From Trichoplax sp. H2 (Eukaryota; Placozoa; Uniplacotomia; Trichoplacea), in the NCBI GenBank assembly GCA_003344405.1, contig NOWV01000119.1:169510-233509 (forward strand): a DNA stretch of 64,000 nucleotides, written 5' to 3'. Shown in pieces: positions 12,659-24,976 of this stretch. The notes under the pieces are model-generated. The model saw only the letters and a list, made by a program, of their open reading frames with translations. It was not told the origin of the DNA and did no database searches. The position numbers and the translations under genes are program-made. Each line of letters opens with the position of its first letter. Position 1 is the stretch's first letter.

Positions 12659-14363
12659 TCAGCGAGGAGTAGTTGCTGTCATATTTAGAGTAGTATTGGC
12701 TTGCGTTGTAGCATTTGTAGTTATACTAGAACCTGCACCATTGTCGTAGCCCATAGTTCTTAAATCCATCATATTCACATTGAAGATAACTTTAATTGAG
12801 CCTTGAGATCGTACGCGAGTTACTTTAAAGGCAATATCATGTATATTAAATGACTGTATGGGAAGGGATTTATTGCAGTTAATTTTAATACTTTTAATAT
12901 AGTGTGTACCTTCTCTTCCTTCACTTTGAGCTACTATTGTCGGATCTACGTAATCTGGTCTTCGACCTAGGAGCCAGCTAATTGTACAATAGCCATATAA
13001 ATGATTTTTGTTGGCTTTTAAGCGTGTTTTACAACTAATTGTGGGCATACCTAGTCAATTTCTGTAATTGCGATGAAGATTCTGGGACAAACATTGGCAC
13101 TTCACGAACATGACTATCAAATAATAGGCACAACCGTTATGGATGACTAAAAGTATAAACCGAAAGGGAGATGATATCGTAAATTTATAAGGCTACTTCA
13201 CCTTCCCGGAGATATTGGAATGTGAATTGCTCCATTTCCACGGACCACATCATTACCAAAAACATCCTGACCATAAACGCTCAACACCAACTGAGGCCCT
13301 TAGCGTTATAAAGGAATACATTTACAAACCGGATAAAATGCAACACTTTGAAAAGAGATATCGATTCGGTAAAGTACTATACTTACATCCAAATGGATTA
13401 GTGCTTTTGAACGTTATATTTAAGGGGAAATTCCATATGAATAGTTGCTTGCCATCGAAACTCTTACGTGTGGTTTGTGTTATTCCTTCTTCTAGTCCCT
13501 AGTCCATCATACAGTATAATAAACAAATGCGAATAACTCTTCAAAAGATTATATCTCTACCGCAACTATTTGAAGTAATAATACGACAAATCGCGAAATA
13601 GTAGTCTAATTAAACTTTATCACGCTTACATAAATATATTAAATATAATCTAGAATAGAAGTTTACAACATTTGATCGGACTTGTGTTCACTAAGTTACA
13701 CTTACAGTGCAAGTTACCAATTTTACGTGTACTTCTAGTGGTATGTATAAAGATGACACTTAAAAAACTGTAGTCTTTTCGTACAACTAGGAGACTATGA
13801 AGTACTATGGCGAAGCTTACCGCTGTTACAACCCAGTCTTGGCCATAAACAAAAGTATATTTAGCGAATAGGTCATTGAATTCTGGAAACTGAATTAAAA
13901 GGTATACATGTAATTAATATCAAATTGGTTTTTATTGGGTCATATATCTATTTGACATACGAATCTTTATGAAGTTACAACCATTAGCAGTTATAGAGCG
14001 TTAATACCAAAGTTAATGATATTTCTATAAGTTAAAGTATGCCCTTCTTTCATATCAACTATCATTTATAATCCTCTAAATCAACATTAGGTAAAAAAGA
14101 GAGGGAAATGTTATCAGTTTCTGATATTTTACTTATTCCGTATTAATGTTATTTCGGTGCGAAAGTTAACCGATAGCATAAAAAGAATTAATTATCACAT
14201 TGGTGCAGTAGTCAATTGATAAGAATGATTCTAAATTGGTATCGGTACGAAATCAAAACTAATCAATCTGCTGTTCAACTTCACTATTCCATCTTACGTA
14301 AGCAGTCTCAATTTGGCCGGTGACAAACAGATAAAATACTGGAGAATTCATCGGTGCCGCCAT
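12659..14363 (-). CDS. B9D1: B9 domain-containing protein 1 (MKS complex, ciliary transition zone)
   Basis: B9D1 works with B9D2 and MKS1 in the tectonic/MKS module that gates the ciliary transition zone. Seven exons on the minus strand: 14363-14298, 13889-13821, 13498-13387, 13298-13202, 13113-13051, 12977-12910 and 12822-12659. They join in phase to 212 residues (human 204). Diagnostic blocks: N-terminal [96 protein letters not shown]; and [16 protein letters not shown], followed by a Thr/Asn-rich tail. The B9 domain covers nearly the whole protein. Several introns are very short (about 70-90 bp); one of them stays open in the exon 6-7 reading frame, which would add about 29 spurious residues if missed. 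It is divergent from the Kir gene across a GTAC-rich intergenic region. Confidence 0.95.
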
Positions 14364-14635
14364 TGCTGCTGATGATTGGAGTTGGAATTTCTATGGAAAC
14401 ATTCAATTTTAAACTGCACTGACCATGCGCATTTGGTAATTTTGAACGTTGTGCTCCAGTTACCATTTTACTTACAGAGTTACAGTATATTGATTGATTG
14501 ATTGATGTGTTTCGTTGGTCCATTCGTCTGTCGATCCGCGCCACGATGATTAGGGTGGAGTTGATCTCCACCCTAATTTTCCCTCAATTACGGTTCCGTA
14601 TGAATGACAATAGCCCGCACCCGGATCCCGGGATG

Positions 14636-15300
14636 TGTACAGTACAGTGCATCCGGGTGATCGGGGCGCACTGTCAATCACAGTACGTACAGTACAATCT
14701 GTACAATCTGATTATTTTCGATGTCTCCTCTTCGTTCAAAAATCAAAGTTGTACAGTATTCCGTTGAAATTCCTGTATAGTATTTATATATACCCATAGA
14801 AGGATACCTCCGAAGAGAGATTATCATGATAACATGAACGTACAGCATCTGAGTAATTGAGTAATCGGGGTTATCATGGCTGGGCTTAACGTACAGTACT
14901 GTACTGTACACAGTGCATCCGGCCAATCACAGTACAGTACAGTACAGTACGTACTGTACAATCTGATTATTTTCGATGTCTCCTCTTCGTTCAAAAATCA
15001 AAGTTGTACAGTAATCCGTTGAAATTCCTGTATAGTATTTATATACTGTACTGTACAGTATACATACCCATAGAAGGATATCTCCGAAGATAGATTATCA
15101 TGATAACATGAACGTACAGCATCTGAGTAATTGAGTAATCAGGGTTATCATGGCTGGGCCTAACGTACTGTACAGTGTACAGTACTGTACATTCTGAGTG
15201 TACAAGTGTACACTGTACTGTACTGTACATACATTACATCCGGGTGATTCGGGAGCACTGTCAATCACCGTACTGTAGTGTACACCGTACAGTGATTGAC
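14636..15300. repeat. GTAC/TGTACAGTAC palindromic repeat cluster with a ~250-bp tandem duplication
   Basis: Runs built on GTAC (CAGTACTGTAC and TGTACAGTAC words) surround two copies of a longer unit, about 14698-14910 and 14950-15180. Each copy starts GTACAATCTGATTATTTTCG and includes TTATCATGATAACATGAACG (containing TATCATGATA), then GGTTATCATGGCTGGGC. The copies differ at scattered sites and by a GTAC-run insertion. The cluster begins about 270 bp upstream of the B9D1 start codon, in the divergent region shared with the Kir gene. Confidence 0.8.
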
Positions 15301-17019
15301 AGCGCTGACGCTCGCAGCACCGTGCTACGCTGTACCTGCTGAGCCTGCGCCAATTTCTTTTTTCTGTTTATGGATAAACAGTCACTGCACTGGAGCATGT
15401 TCGCCATGGCCAACGTGTTGAATTATCAACATCACAATTTTGCCATTTTTACCATGATGAAAGCCAAATCTGTTGCTGTAGAACTGCACACTAGTGTACA
15501 TGGTTACACGGTTATTTCTAACTGCAAAGCTACCATATGGTAAATAGTGGTTGCAGTCTGTACTCTACACTCAAAATTAAACGATAATTCAATAAAATCA
15601 ATATTATTGAATTAAATTCAATCAATAAATTCAATTGTGAGCATTGAAATGTTGAATGATGATTTTTATTTTATCTGACAGTACAATTGTAGTTGGTATC
15701 ATCGTCCTTGGTACCATTGATACTCGTCCAATAGCGTCCTATAAAGTAATTGCATAAATAGACTGCCAGCCTGCAATGGATAGTATCGCAGTCCAATATT
15801 GTGTCATGTTTTATCGCGACAAAGCACGCATATGTCGACGACACTATACCGTACGCAGGTCCAATGTGGAATTTTCTATTTACCAAAGTACAGAATAGCC
15901 ATGAAAGCCTGCCGACTACACCCCTGGTAGTACCAGCCAGTGAGCACTAGAGGTGGAGACCTAAGAGAGTTTCCAGTGAGCATTGAGCAATCCTGACAAA
16001 ATGAATTTTCTTGTTGAATATTCCCTGTGACATTTCTAATTAATTCGTTCATTCATTCTATTCTAGAACATATACACCTATGTATATTGTCTCTGTAGAA
16101 TATACTGTAGAACTATACCGCATGCAAACAAATGCATTGGTGTGTACACTCACTGTAGAATCGTAGTGACCATCCAAGCTAGCACTTGTTACTTGATGGC
16201 GATCGTACAGTCGAAATGAGTGGTGGTGAAATCCACTAGTCGTTGAGTATGATGCGTATGGTACGTCACAGTAGCGTAGACCTCAATGCTTTACGTCATA
16301 TACAATGTTATTGATTTGGAATTATAGCTATTGTTGGTGCTATTGTTTTTCATACAAATGATGTTGACATGGGGTGACTGTTCTCTATTCAGGACTGTAT
16401 CATAGTCATTGATGGCGCGTTGCTGTTGTCATACGTAAAGGTTGACCACAACACAAGGTTGACCCGCAGCCAGTACAAAACGACGCTTCTACCGACGTTA
16501 GGGCGTCATTTGACTTTGCTTCACTCGTGCCAACGAAGGAATTAGTATTCAATCGCAGACTGTGGTCCCACCGAGTCCGTGGATGGTCTTAACGCTGGGC
16601 GGATTATCCAAAACAAATTAGCTGAACTTATCCGGAAGAAGTGTTTGGAAGATTGATTTGGATTGCAAGTTAAATGGTCGTTGTTATTAGCTAGAAAAGG
16701 CGGAAATTGACTTTTTCGGTAGTCAAGAAATCCAAGAAGAATCACACCCAAAAAAAATCACTCTATCCACTTGAGATTGCAGTTGAATTCATCCAGTGGG
16801 TAAAGGAACGGAAGTAACGAATGTCCATTGCCTTCAAGATTAACCCAATACCATTCAAGACATCCTGAACAACTGTGATTTGGATTGGAAAGAAGACAAA
16901 GCAATTATCCAGATAGCAAAGGGAAAGGAACTAGATACTGTAGAGGTGGAGGAGGAGGAAGAAATTACACCTACAGCACACACCATTCTACATCATCAAT
17001 TGTTGTATTGTACGATAGG
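15301..17019. promoter_or_regulatory. upstream region of the Kir gene, no element identified
   Basis: About 1.7 kb between the GTAC cluster and the Kir start codon. No gene-like frame was found. It is presumably the Kir 5' region, but I see no recognisable core promoter signal. Confidence 0.3.
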
Positions 17020-18153
17020 ATGAGTAACAAGGCAGTCAACAATTCCCCTACAGATAATCCCAAGAATAAATCATCATCATCATCATCATCTTGTACACTT
17101 AAAGCCAAGAATGATAAAAGTGACATTAATTATGCAAATTTAAAACTAACCACCAACGGAACCAAGCTAAAAAATCCTGGCCACAATTATCGAACTTTGA
17201 ATCGATTAATTGAAAAAAACGGTGCTATCAATGTCAAGCGACAAGTACCCAATCGCTGGTCTTGGTATGGCCGCGATTTATTCACTACTATTATGAATGC
17301 TCCTATAAGAACCAATGTTATCGTATTTTTTGTTGCTTATGTTATCAGTTGGTGGATCTTTGGCTTTTTATGGTGGATTATGGGCTATTTACGTGGCGAT
17401 TTTTTACCTCAACATCAACTCTGGCATCACATAGGAAATTATACACCGTGTGTACAAAATTGCGATGGATTTTGGGAATCATTATTATTTTCAATTGAAA
17501 CGCAAACAACAATTGGTTATGGTGTACGAGCTGTCACACAAAAATGTCCGGAAGGGATATTTCTACTACAATTGCAGACCATTCTTGGATACTTGATTGA
17601 TTCTTTCGCACTTGGCATTTTTTTCGCCAAGTTATCTCAAGCGAAATATCGAACGAAAACATTGACCGCTAGTAAACGAGCTGTTGTTTCTTTGCGTAAT
17701 GATGTCCTCAATTTAATGATTCGTATCGGCGATCTGCGAAGAAATCCGATCTGTGAAGTTCAGATTTATGGACTGTTATATAAAGATACTATTACTAAAG
17801 AAGGTGAAATTCTCATGAATGAACCCTTTTTAATTGAATTTGAACCTAGCTACATTCATTTATTAACTCCGTTAGTCGTATGCCATCCTATTGATGGGCA
17901 AAGTCCATTACATGACATGACCGCCGATGATTTATTTGCAAAAAATGCCGAACTGGTTGTCATTATTGAGGGCATTGTTGAAAGCACAGGACAGACAACG
18001 CAATATCGAACTTCCTATAAACCTCATGAAATTATTTTTGGTTCTTATTTTCAAAATATTGCTTCAAGAGATCGTTATGGTCGATTAAATATTGACTACT
18101 CTCGATTTGATCAAATTGAACGCCTTGATAGTGCTGGCCCGTATCAGTTATAA
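17020..18153 (+). CDS. inward-rectifier potassium channel (Kir/KCNJ family)
   Basis: A two-transmembrane potassium channel subunit acting as a plasma-membrane tetramer. The coding region is one uninterrupted exon of 377 residues from the first ATG in the frame (17020); the frame is open back to a stop at 16876, so an upstream coding exon is possible. Order: Ser-rich cytoplasmic N-terminus (about 1-80), slide helix/M1 (about 99-124), turret with conserved Cys, selectivity filter TIGYG (164-168), M2 (about 181-205), then the C-terminal immunoglobulin-like cytoplasmic domain (SKRAVVSLRNDVLNLMIRIGDLR, HPIDGQSPLHDM, ELVVIIEGIVESTGQTTQ, RTSY..HEIIFG). M2 carries Asp194 in LIDSF, the rectification-controller position (D172 of Kir2.1), which predicts strong polyamine-dependent rectification. 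The subfamily cannot be fixed by eye. Confidence 0.95.
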   Translation: MSNKAVNNSPTDNPKNKSSSSSSSCTLKAKNDKSDINYANLKLTTNGTKLKNPGHNYRTLNRLIEKNGAINVKRQVPNRWSWYGRDLFTTIMNAPIRTNVIVFFVAYVISWWIFGFLWWIMGYLRGDFLPQHQLWHHIGNYTPCVQNCDGFWESLLFSIETQTTIGYGVRAVTQKCPEGIFLLQLQTILGYLIDSFALGIFFAKLSQAKYRTKTLTASKRAVVSLRNDVLNLMIRIGDLRRNPICEVQIYGLLYKDTITKEGEILMNEPFLIEFEPSYIHLLTPLVVCHPIDGQSPLHDMTADDLFAKNAELVVIIEGIVESTGQTTQYRTSYKPHEIIFGSYFQNIASRDRYGRLNIDYSRFDQIERLDSAGPYQL

Positions 18154-20185
18154 AACAAAAATTCTCATCTCCCCGGTAAAATGTCAACAGCCAACGTATT
18201 ACAACATCTGCTTGCTTGTTGTAATACTCCTTATTATGTAGATACATATAGTATATCATTAAATAATTCAATTTAAAGCAAGATAGAAGAGTGTACTAAG
18301 AACAAGCTTTACTCTCCTTGACCGTGATGACTTTTAAATATGCAGTTGTTTCAGCTCGTTCAATCCGATCATTGGCTGTAAATTATAGTTATGCATATAG
18401 TAGATCGTTACAAGTTTAGGAAAGAAGATAAAGTCCATGTATCTTTCTATCTCGACATCATCTCTTGTGGAGCCTCTGATCTAATTACGTTAAATCTTGA
18501 TCTGATTTTTGCATTAATTATATTTCTTGCATAATTTCATTCACATGTGCAGGCAATGTCAATGTTTACCCAGTATGAGTTCCGGTGATTCTTTCAGTGG
18601 GTACACTATTATGAAGCAAAAGAGATTATTTCAATGAAAGCTCTTGACTGTACGTTGATATTTTAATCCTTTATCATCATGTTATCGTTTGTTCAACGCT
18701 TTACGCCATTATATTATATTAAATTATTATTTTGCAAGAATACTCTGTACACTCTTAGCAAATGATTTGTAAATGTTATAAATGATAATTGAAAGGCAAT
18801 CGCAACAGCTCAATTTATTAAGTTATTCTTGAAAAATGTTTTGTATCACTATGTTATTGTACTATCAGTTGACTTTTTTGCATTGCCAGCAATTACCGGT
18901 TTTTCATGTAAAATTTCTCATTTGTAGCTATCATGCAGCTGATTCATATTGGTATTTTTGACTATTTGTTCCACTTTGGCTATGTTAAATCATTTTCATA
19001 AAGAAGAATTTAATTTATACGGAGCAGACAATAATGCGTGTCTAACTATTTTGCAATTAACGTAAACGATGATAGGATAAGTTTGCAATATTTTTCTTTA
19101 ACTGACGTTAGGATAGAAAATTCCTTTCTGTTATATCACATAATCATTATATATAGGTGAAAATGATCTCAGAAGTAATCATTTTACTTTGAAACACCTA
19201 GAATGAATTTGATTAACCTTGTAAGAGGTACACAAAGTTGACTTTAATATATTTTTTGGTAGCGATTGCTTTTACATTACAGGCACCGATTGATAATAAT
19301 AATGTTGATTTATAAAATGCTATCATAATTTTTGTAATATTGTTTAATCCATCTTAGTCTATAATTTGCGAACTGAGATGTTATTTAGAAATAAAATACT
19401 CTCTAAGATTGAATGTGCAACTTGTGCATGGGTATAATGGAGTACAGCTAGGGTTTATAAATGAATGTTGATACTGAATAATTACCGTTGTTATGATCGG
19501 CCCAAGTCATATCAGTAGTCTTTTTCCCTTACAAAAAACGTTCGACACTTTAGCAGCTTATCTGCCTATTAAAATCAAATTTATACTGTAAATAACAATC
19601 TGATAATGCTGAACCCATTATTTAAACTTCATCCCTTGTGTTTAAGAATCAAGTTAGCAGGCTTTTATTTACGTTATTATAATAGATTAGAATAGGCCAG
19701 ATGTTAGAATTTTGTTCGAAAATTGTCATATCGCATATTGTACGGCTACTCGTATTGTTCTGTTTACTCCATCACCATAACAAATGATTAATATCTTTTG
19801 ATGCATTTATCATCTAATACATTTTAGCGAGGCAGAGTACAAAAAATACCAAGATATTTACCTAGCAGGCTAATGGCCTGATTAGTAATTTGTACGATTA
19901 ATTCGAAAGCGCCAAGCGAAAACTTTCCCTATTCTTTTTTTCAATTGCTTAGAATCAATTTTAGAGTATTATTTTCCTAATTAAAATGTTGCTTAATCTT
20001 GAACTCTAAGTCTATTGCATAATTTATTATAGCACTAATCGTAGATCACTGCTCCTTTATATTTCATATTCTACTATAAACCAACGTACTCTTATTAGGC
20101 CATTCTTTGTGGTTATTTGGCATTTCTTTAATATGAGTTATAATATCTTAGAAAATTTCTTATTGCGTCTCGTAATAGATTATTA
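18154..20185. other. intergenic, nothing recognised
   Basis: AT-rich DNA downstream of the Kir gene. The first few hundred bases probably contain its 3' UTR and poly(A) signal. No other coding or structured element was recognised. Confidence 0.4.
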
Positions 20186-20745
20186 AAAAATCAATTTACT
20201 TCAGTATCCAAAGCAAATTCTTAACCATTCTTTTGAATGTTACATTTTGCACCATGCTATAAAAATCAGAACGCAAATTTTGCGTAGCAGGATATCCCCC
20301 ATCATTTTCACTGAATCCGAACAAAAAGGATAAATAAAACACCGGAAGTTTAATCTAGGAGGAAATTGATGATGTAATACACAACGGGCCGAGATGATAA
20401 TTGTAGCTAAAATATGAGTCTTAATATTGTAGTGTAATTTTTTATTGAATCTCGACATAGACTATAAAAAATAAATTTATTTCAGTATACAAGGAAAATT
20501 CTTGACCCTTCTTTTAAATCTTACATTTTGTACCATTCTATAAAAATCAGAACGCAAATTTTGCGTAGCAATATATTCCTCATCATTTTCAGTAAATCCA
20601 AATAAAAAGGGTAAGTAAAAAAACGCAAGTTTGATCTAGAAGGAAATTTACGGAGTAATACACAATGAGCTGAGATGATAATTGTAGCGAAAACAACAAT
20701 AGGGCAAAGGGTGACTTCCTGGGTAAAGATTATACAATCCAAATT
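20186..20745. repeat. 281-bp tandem duplication
   Basis: Two diverged copies, about 20186-20410 and 20467-20692, share long blocks such as CTATAAAAATCAGAACGCAA and GAGATGATAATTGTAGC. Open frames at 20240 and 20521 on the minus strand are offset by exactly 281 bp and are paralogous because of the duplication. Neither looks like a real protein. Confidence 0.7.
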
Positions 20746-22224
20746 AATACCTACTGATTTATTCCAAATACTATGTCTATTTTTGGCTAATAAAACATAT
20801 GCTCTAATATTTTAAGGATATAATTGGTAGCTTTAAAGAATTGATTACGATACTTGAAGTTAAAATGCTGCTTGTAGACATTTGTTAACTATCTCATGAC
20901 TCTGTTTAACATGATATTGTTCGAATACACGCTTTGAGAAAATAAATTCTATGCTAGACTGCTTAAAATTGCATCATTTATGAGCGCAGCTTAATTAACA
21001 CTACTCAGAATTTTATTAAAATTGACAGAAAACTACCTATCTCACTAATTAGACATGTTAAAAATATTCTTTATTGCGTTATTACTTGGATTCTGCATTC
21101 CGTTCCAGGAATTACCATAACGAACTAGGAATTCCAGTAGGCATAGAATACACTTTAATCATGCTAAAAGGCCAAGATGCCTAAACTAGAGTTGTACCCA
21201 TTGAATGATATTATGGCTACGTTAAATATAATATGACTAATCTTTGATGTATCCATTCTTTCCTCAATACCTTCCTTTAACCCCTTTAAATAGAAAAAAA
21301 AACACAAAAGTGTTTCTTAATTTGTTACGGTTCATTAATTTTAGCTCTACAGCCTTGTCATCCAAATCCATTCACAATCATGATTGTACTGCTTTTCATA
21401 GCACTGAAAGGTGTAATACAGATAAAAGGAAATTAACCTTTATAATTAGTCCTATTGGGATAACTTACGTAGCTATAAATTGTTGTATAGCGTTGGATGG
21501 CATTGAAAGGTTTGTTGTATTTCAGAATACAAACGTAACCTTCAACGTTTTGAATTTTCTGTGAAAGATTAATTCAATACACAGCAATAAAAAATTCTGA
21601 TGCCTGTATTACAAGATATCAGGAAATAGTCTCAATGTTCCTTTCTTGATATAATTAAATTATACAGAGCAAGACAGTTTCTTGAATGGTGATAAGACTT
21701 CTTTTCATACATCAAATTTTATTGGTCAAATTTTAATTTATAGTCCTGTTGTAGTCGAAACTTTCGATGAACAGATAAACAATTTTATGTATCTCTATTA
21801 TTTGGCTTCGTCCATTGTTCCCTATTACCACCTTCAAGCTAATTACTTTCACAGTCTGTCTATGCTTGTGCTTTTGCACTCAATCAGTTAGATTGACTTG
21901 CTAATTTATTATTCATCATTCAATTCATATAGTTCATTCTTGTATTTATTAACATTTTAATCATTCCTTTACTTTAGTATTTTAATCACTAAAGTATATT
22001 GCTTATTAATGTACAGGCAAGTAAAAAAAGACTGTATTAGGGTATAATACTGATTAATCTTATAAAATATGGCTATCTTCCCTTCCTGTACGCCTAGGAT
22101 GTTGTTCATTACGTAGTACTCAGTGATCATATACTGCATGTAGAATTGTTAAAATTTGTAAAATCCGGCTATTTAAGTAAATTATCTAGGGAAATAGCAA
22201 ATCTAACTCTTATATAAGTATAAT

Positions 22225-22650
22225 TAATTATTCGTAATATTATATTACAGTATACTATATTTAACGATACTACTGTCAATCATCAAATCATATTAATGCA
22301 ATAGTATGCGTGTCACGCTGTTAAAATATATACCGTTAAATTTCCATGAATTTACTAGCATTATAATGATGTGAAATATCTGTGAATACTTCATTTTACC
22401 TTTAACGTAATTCATAATTACATTCTGCTTAATATTGGGATATCGTGTTACTGATACTACTACCAGTCATCAAATATCGCATTAATGCAATAGTACGCGT
22501 GTCACGTTGTTAAGGCATATGCCGTTCAATTTCCACCAATTTACTAGCCATTATAATGACGTGAAATATCGGAAAATATTCCATTCGACCTGTAACATCA
22601 TGTACAATCACATTCTGTTTAGTACTATGATACCGTATTAACTGTCAGTA
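22225..22650. repeat. ~215-bp tandem duplication
   Basis: Two copies, about 22225-22440 and 22441-22650, share CGATACTACT/TGATACTACT, ATTAATGCAATAGTA, GCGTGTCACG and CATTATAATGA at matching offsets. They are diverged and non-coding. Confidence 0.65.
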
Positions 22651-22962
22651 AATTAATCATTGAGTAGCATAAGGAACTATGAAAGAAGACTGTCAAGCAA
22701 ACATTAGGATTGCATGCTACGCATTCCTACGGCACAGCCCGACTAATAAACACTCTATACTTGTATCCCTTAACTCCCTTTCCTGTCTTCAATTTACAAA
22801 GCAAGGCTATAACATGACATTACCCGTAGACTAAAGTCCTAACGTTATTTCATCAATCAAACATTGACAAGCATGAAAGAAATTGCATTTTAGTAACGGC
22901 TATATTTAGTAATCCATGGTTTCAGTCGTGATCGGTCCACGTATCCTTTCAATTTTGGACAT

Positions 22963-23765
22963 CACTCTTAAAGGTACATTCTCATTATGAAGTTGATCAA
23001 GGACTCATCGTGATACAACCCGACGGCATCAACGACTCGATTTCGTTACCTGATTAATTTACTCTACTTTTGAGATAGTGTATATATGTCACATATACTT
23101 ATACATATATCTCTATATATGTATACGTAACAGATGCACTATCTCACAAGTAGAGTAAATTAATCAATCGATCGATTAATTTACTGTGTATATATTATAT
23201 ACGTAACATATACACTATCTCACTAGTAGAGTAAATTAATCAGGCAATGAAATCGATCGAATAATTTACTGTGTATATGTATATACGTAACATATGCCTT
23301 ATCTCACAAGTAGAGTAAATTAATCAGGTAATGAAATCGATCGATTAATTTACTGTATATATGTTATATATATATTACGGCCATTCCTAGGAATGATTTT
23401 GTCCGGGCAGTTAGCAAAATGACCGATTTCGCATACCGTCCCGTTTATATATGCACTATCTCACAAGTAGAGTAAATTAATCAGGTAATGAAATCGATCG
23501 ATTAATTTACTGTGTGTATATATATATATACGTAACATATACACTATCTCACAAGTAGAGTAAATTAATCAGGTAATGAAATCGATTGATTAATTTACTG
23601 TGTATATATATACTGCATATACTTAACATATACACTATCTCACAATTAGAGTAAATTAATCAATCGATCGATTAATTTACTGTATATATATATATATACT
23701 TAACATATACTGCACCTTATCTCACAAGTAGAGTAAATTAATCAATCGATCGATTTATTTACTGT

Positions 23766-23799
<34 letters not shown>

Positions 23800-24269
23800 A
23801 ACATATACATTATCTCACAAATAGAGTAAATTAATCAGGCAATGAAATCGATTGATTAATTTACTGTGTATGTATATATATACAGCATATATGTAACAGA
23901 TACACTATCTCACAAGTAGAGTAAATTAATCAATCGATCAATTAATTTACTGTATATATACTTAACATATACACTATCTCATAAGTAGAGTAAATTAATC
24001 AGGTAATGAAATCGATCGATCAATTTACTGTATATATGTTATATATACTTAACATATACACTATCTCACTAGTAGAGTAAATTAATCAGGTATTGAAATC
24101 GATCGCCTAATTTACTGTATATATATATATACTTAACATATACACTATCTCACAAGTAGAGGAAATTAATCAGGCAATGAAATCGAGTCGTTGATGTTGT
24201 TGGTTGGCCATATCATGAGTCCCCGAGTCCTTGATCAACTTCATAATGAGAATGAACCTTTTATGAGTG
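22963..24269. mobile_element. foldback-type element: ~100-bp inverted arms around an array of hairpin units
   Basis: The left arm (about 22963-23062) and right arm (about 24165-24269) are inverted copies. Shared words are TTCTCATTATGAAGTTGATC, AAGGACTC and CATCAACGACTCGATTTC, read forward on the left and as the complement on the right. Between them lie about 12 tandem units of roughly 70-100 bp, each with CTATCTCACAAGTAGAG followed by AGTAAATTAATC, a spacer containing ATCGATCGAT, GATTAATTTACT and a TA-rich linker. Each unit is therefore a 12-bp-stem hairpin. The first unit is inverted relative to the rest. One linker (23380-23452) contains foreign sequence. No transposase was found, and similarity stops sharply outside the arms. 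Confidence 0.75.
23380..23452. repeat. dispersed GCGAAATCGG repeat (copy 3) inserted in the hairpin array
   Basis: About 70 bp with no counterpart in the other units. It contains the palindrome ATTCCTAGGAAT and ATTTCGCATACCGTCCCGT, the complement of a word seen near 9275-9290. It interrupts a TA-rich linker, consistent with a nested insertion. Confidence 0.45.
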
Positions 24270-24976
24270 GCATCATTCCTCCTGGCAATGATACTCGGGA
24301 TATCATCCAACCTTCACTGTTTTCTATGCCAGCAAATGATGAAAAGTTCCACGGTAACATGGTGACCACTGACAGGGCAACAGCTGAATCGCAAAGGGTG
24401 ACATGATGTGACATCACTTTCCATCTAGTCGATGACAATACGTCTGGTCGTGGACTGACGGACGAGGGTACGTTGGATACCATTGTCCATGCTACAGTAA
24501 GGATACAGTACGGAAATGAATATCATCATTTCGTGGCCAGCAACAGCTTTCGTGGTGCAATCTTTTAACCGTAGCTTGTGCGAGCTGTTCTTCAGGAAAT
24601 ACTTTTAATGTTATTTTAGCTGTTGTGCTGGCTAGTCAATCAAGAATCTTGTTGGATTGTTAGAGAAGATTGGAAAGTGTCTCTGTTGCAGAAATTTGCA
24701 TATGAACTGTAGACTAGCATAGGCTGTATCGACGTCAAGTTTCTTAGCTGTCCTCGCTAAAAACAAATTGGCCATTTTATCACCAATGATTATAATTGCA
24801 AGAACAAATTGTTTCATTAATTATTTATCGCTTGATACGATTCACTGAGCATTGGTTATTACCCAAGCGACAGCAAATTGGTTCTGGAAGACTGAAAATT
24901 CTATCCAAACTGTGTTGACTTAACCGTTAAGGAGGCAATTTTTTCCCAATCTTGACTCAGGTTTGAAAGCATCAAC
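24270..24976. other. upstream region of ZIP11, no gene seen
   Basis: Two overlapping open frames here (24191-24483, opposite strands) overlap the end of the foldback arm and show no family signature. The stretch presumably holds the ZIP11 5' region. A few ACAGTA words lie near 24490-24510. Confidence 0.35.

Noticed and set aside
12829-12909. B9D1 segment between GREG and VTRVRS read as coding
   Set aside because: It is bounded by GT (after 12910) and AG (before 12822), keeps phase when removed, and its removal restores the conserved [11 protein letters not shown] junction.
13215-13502. 95-codon plus-strand open frame
   Set aside because: It is antisense to B9D1 exons 3 and 4, which carry the conserved WNFP, FKSTNP and [14 protein letters not shown] blocks on the minus strand.
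16885-17019. N-terminal extension of the Kir channel by 45 residues
   Set aside because: It begins at a TTG, has no ATG in frame, and includes Gly-rich sequence unlike Kir N-termini; the first ATG is at 17020.
20240-20742. Two related 72-73-codon minus-strand frames as a small gene family
   Set aside because: Similarity comes from a 281-bp DNA duplication; the frames have no recognisable protein features.
21244-21891. Two plus-strand open frames (106 and 69 codons)
   Set aside because: No family signature, no splice neighbours, composition like surrounding AT-rich DNA.
23060-24180. Regular repeats with spacers resembling a CRISPR array
   Set aside because: The units include the supposed spacers, repeats vary in length and sequence, the host is a eukaryote, and there are no cas genes.
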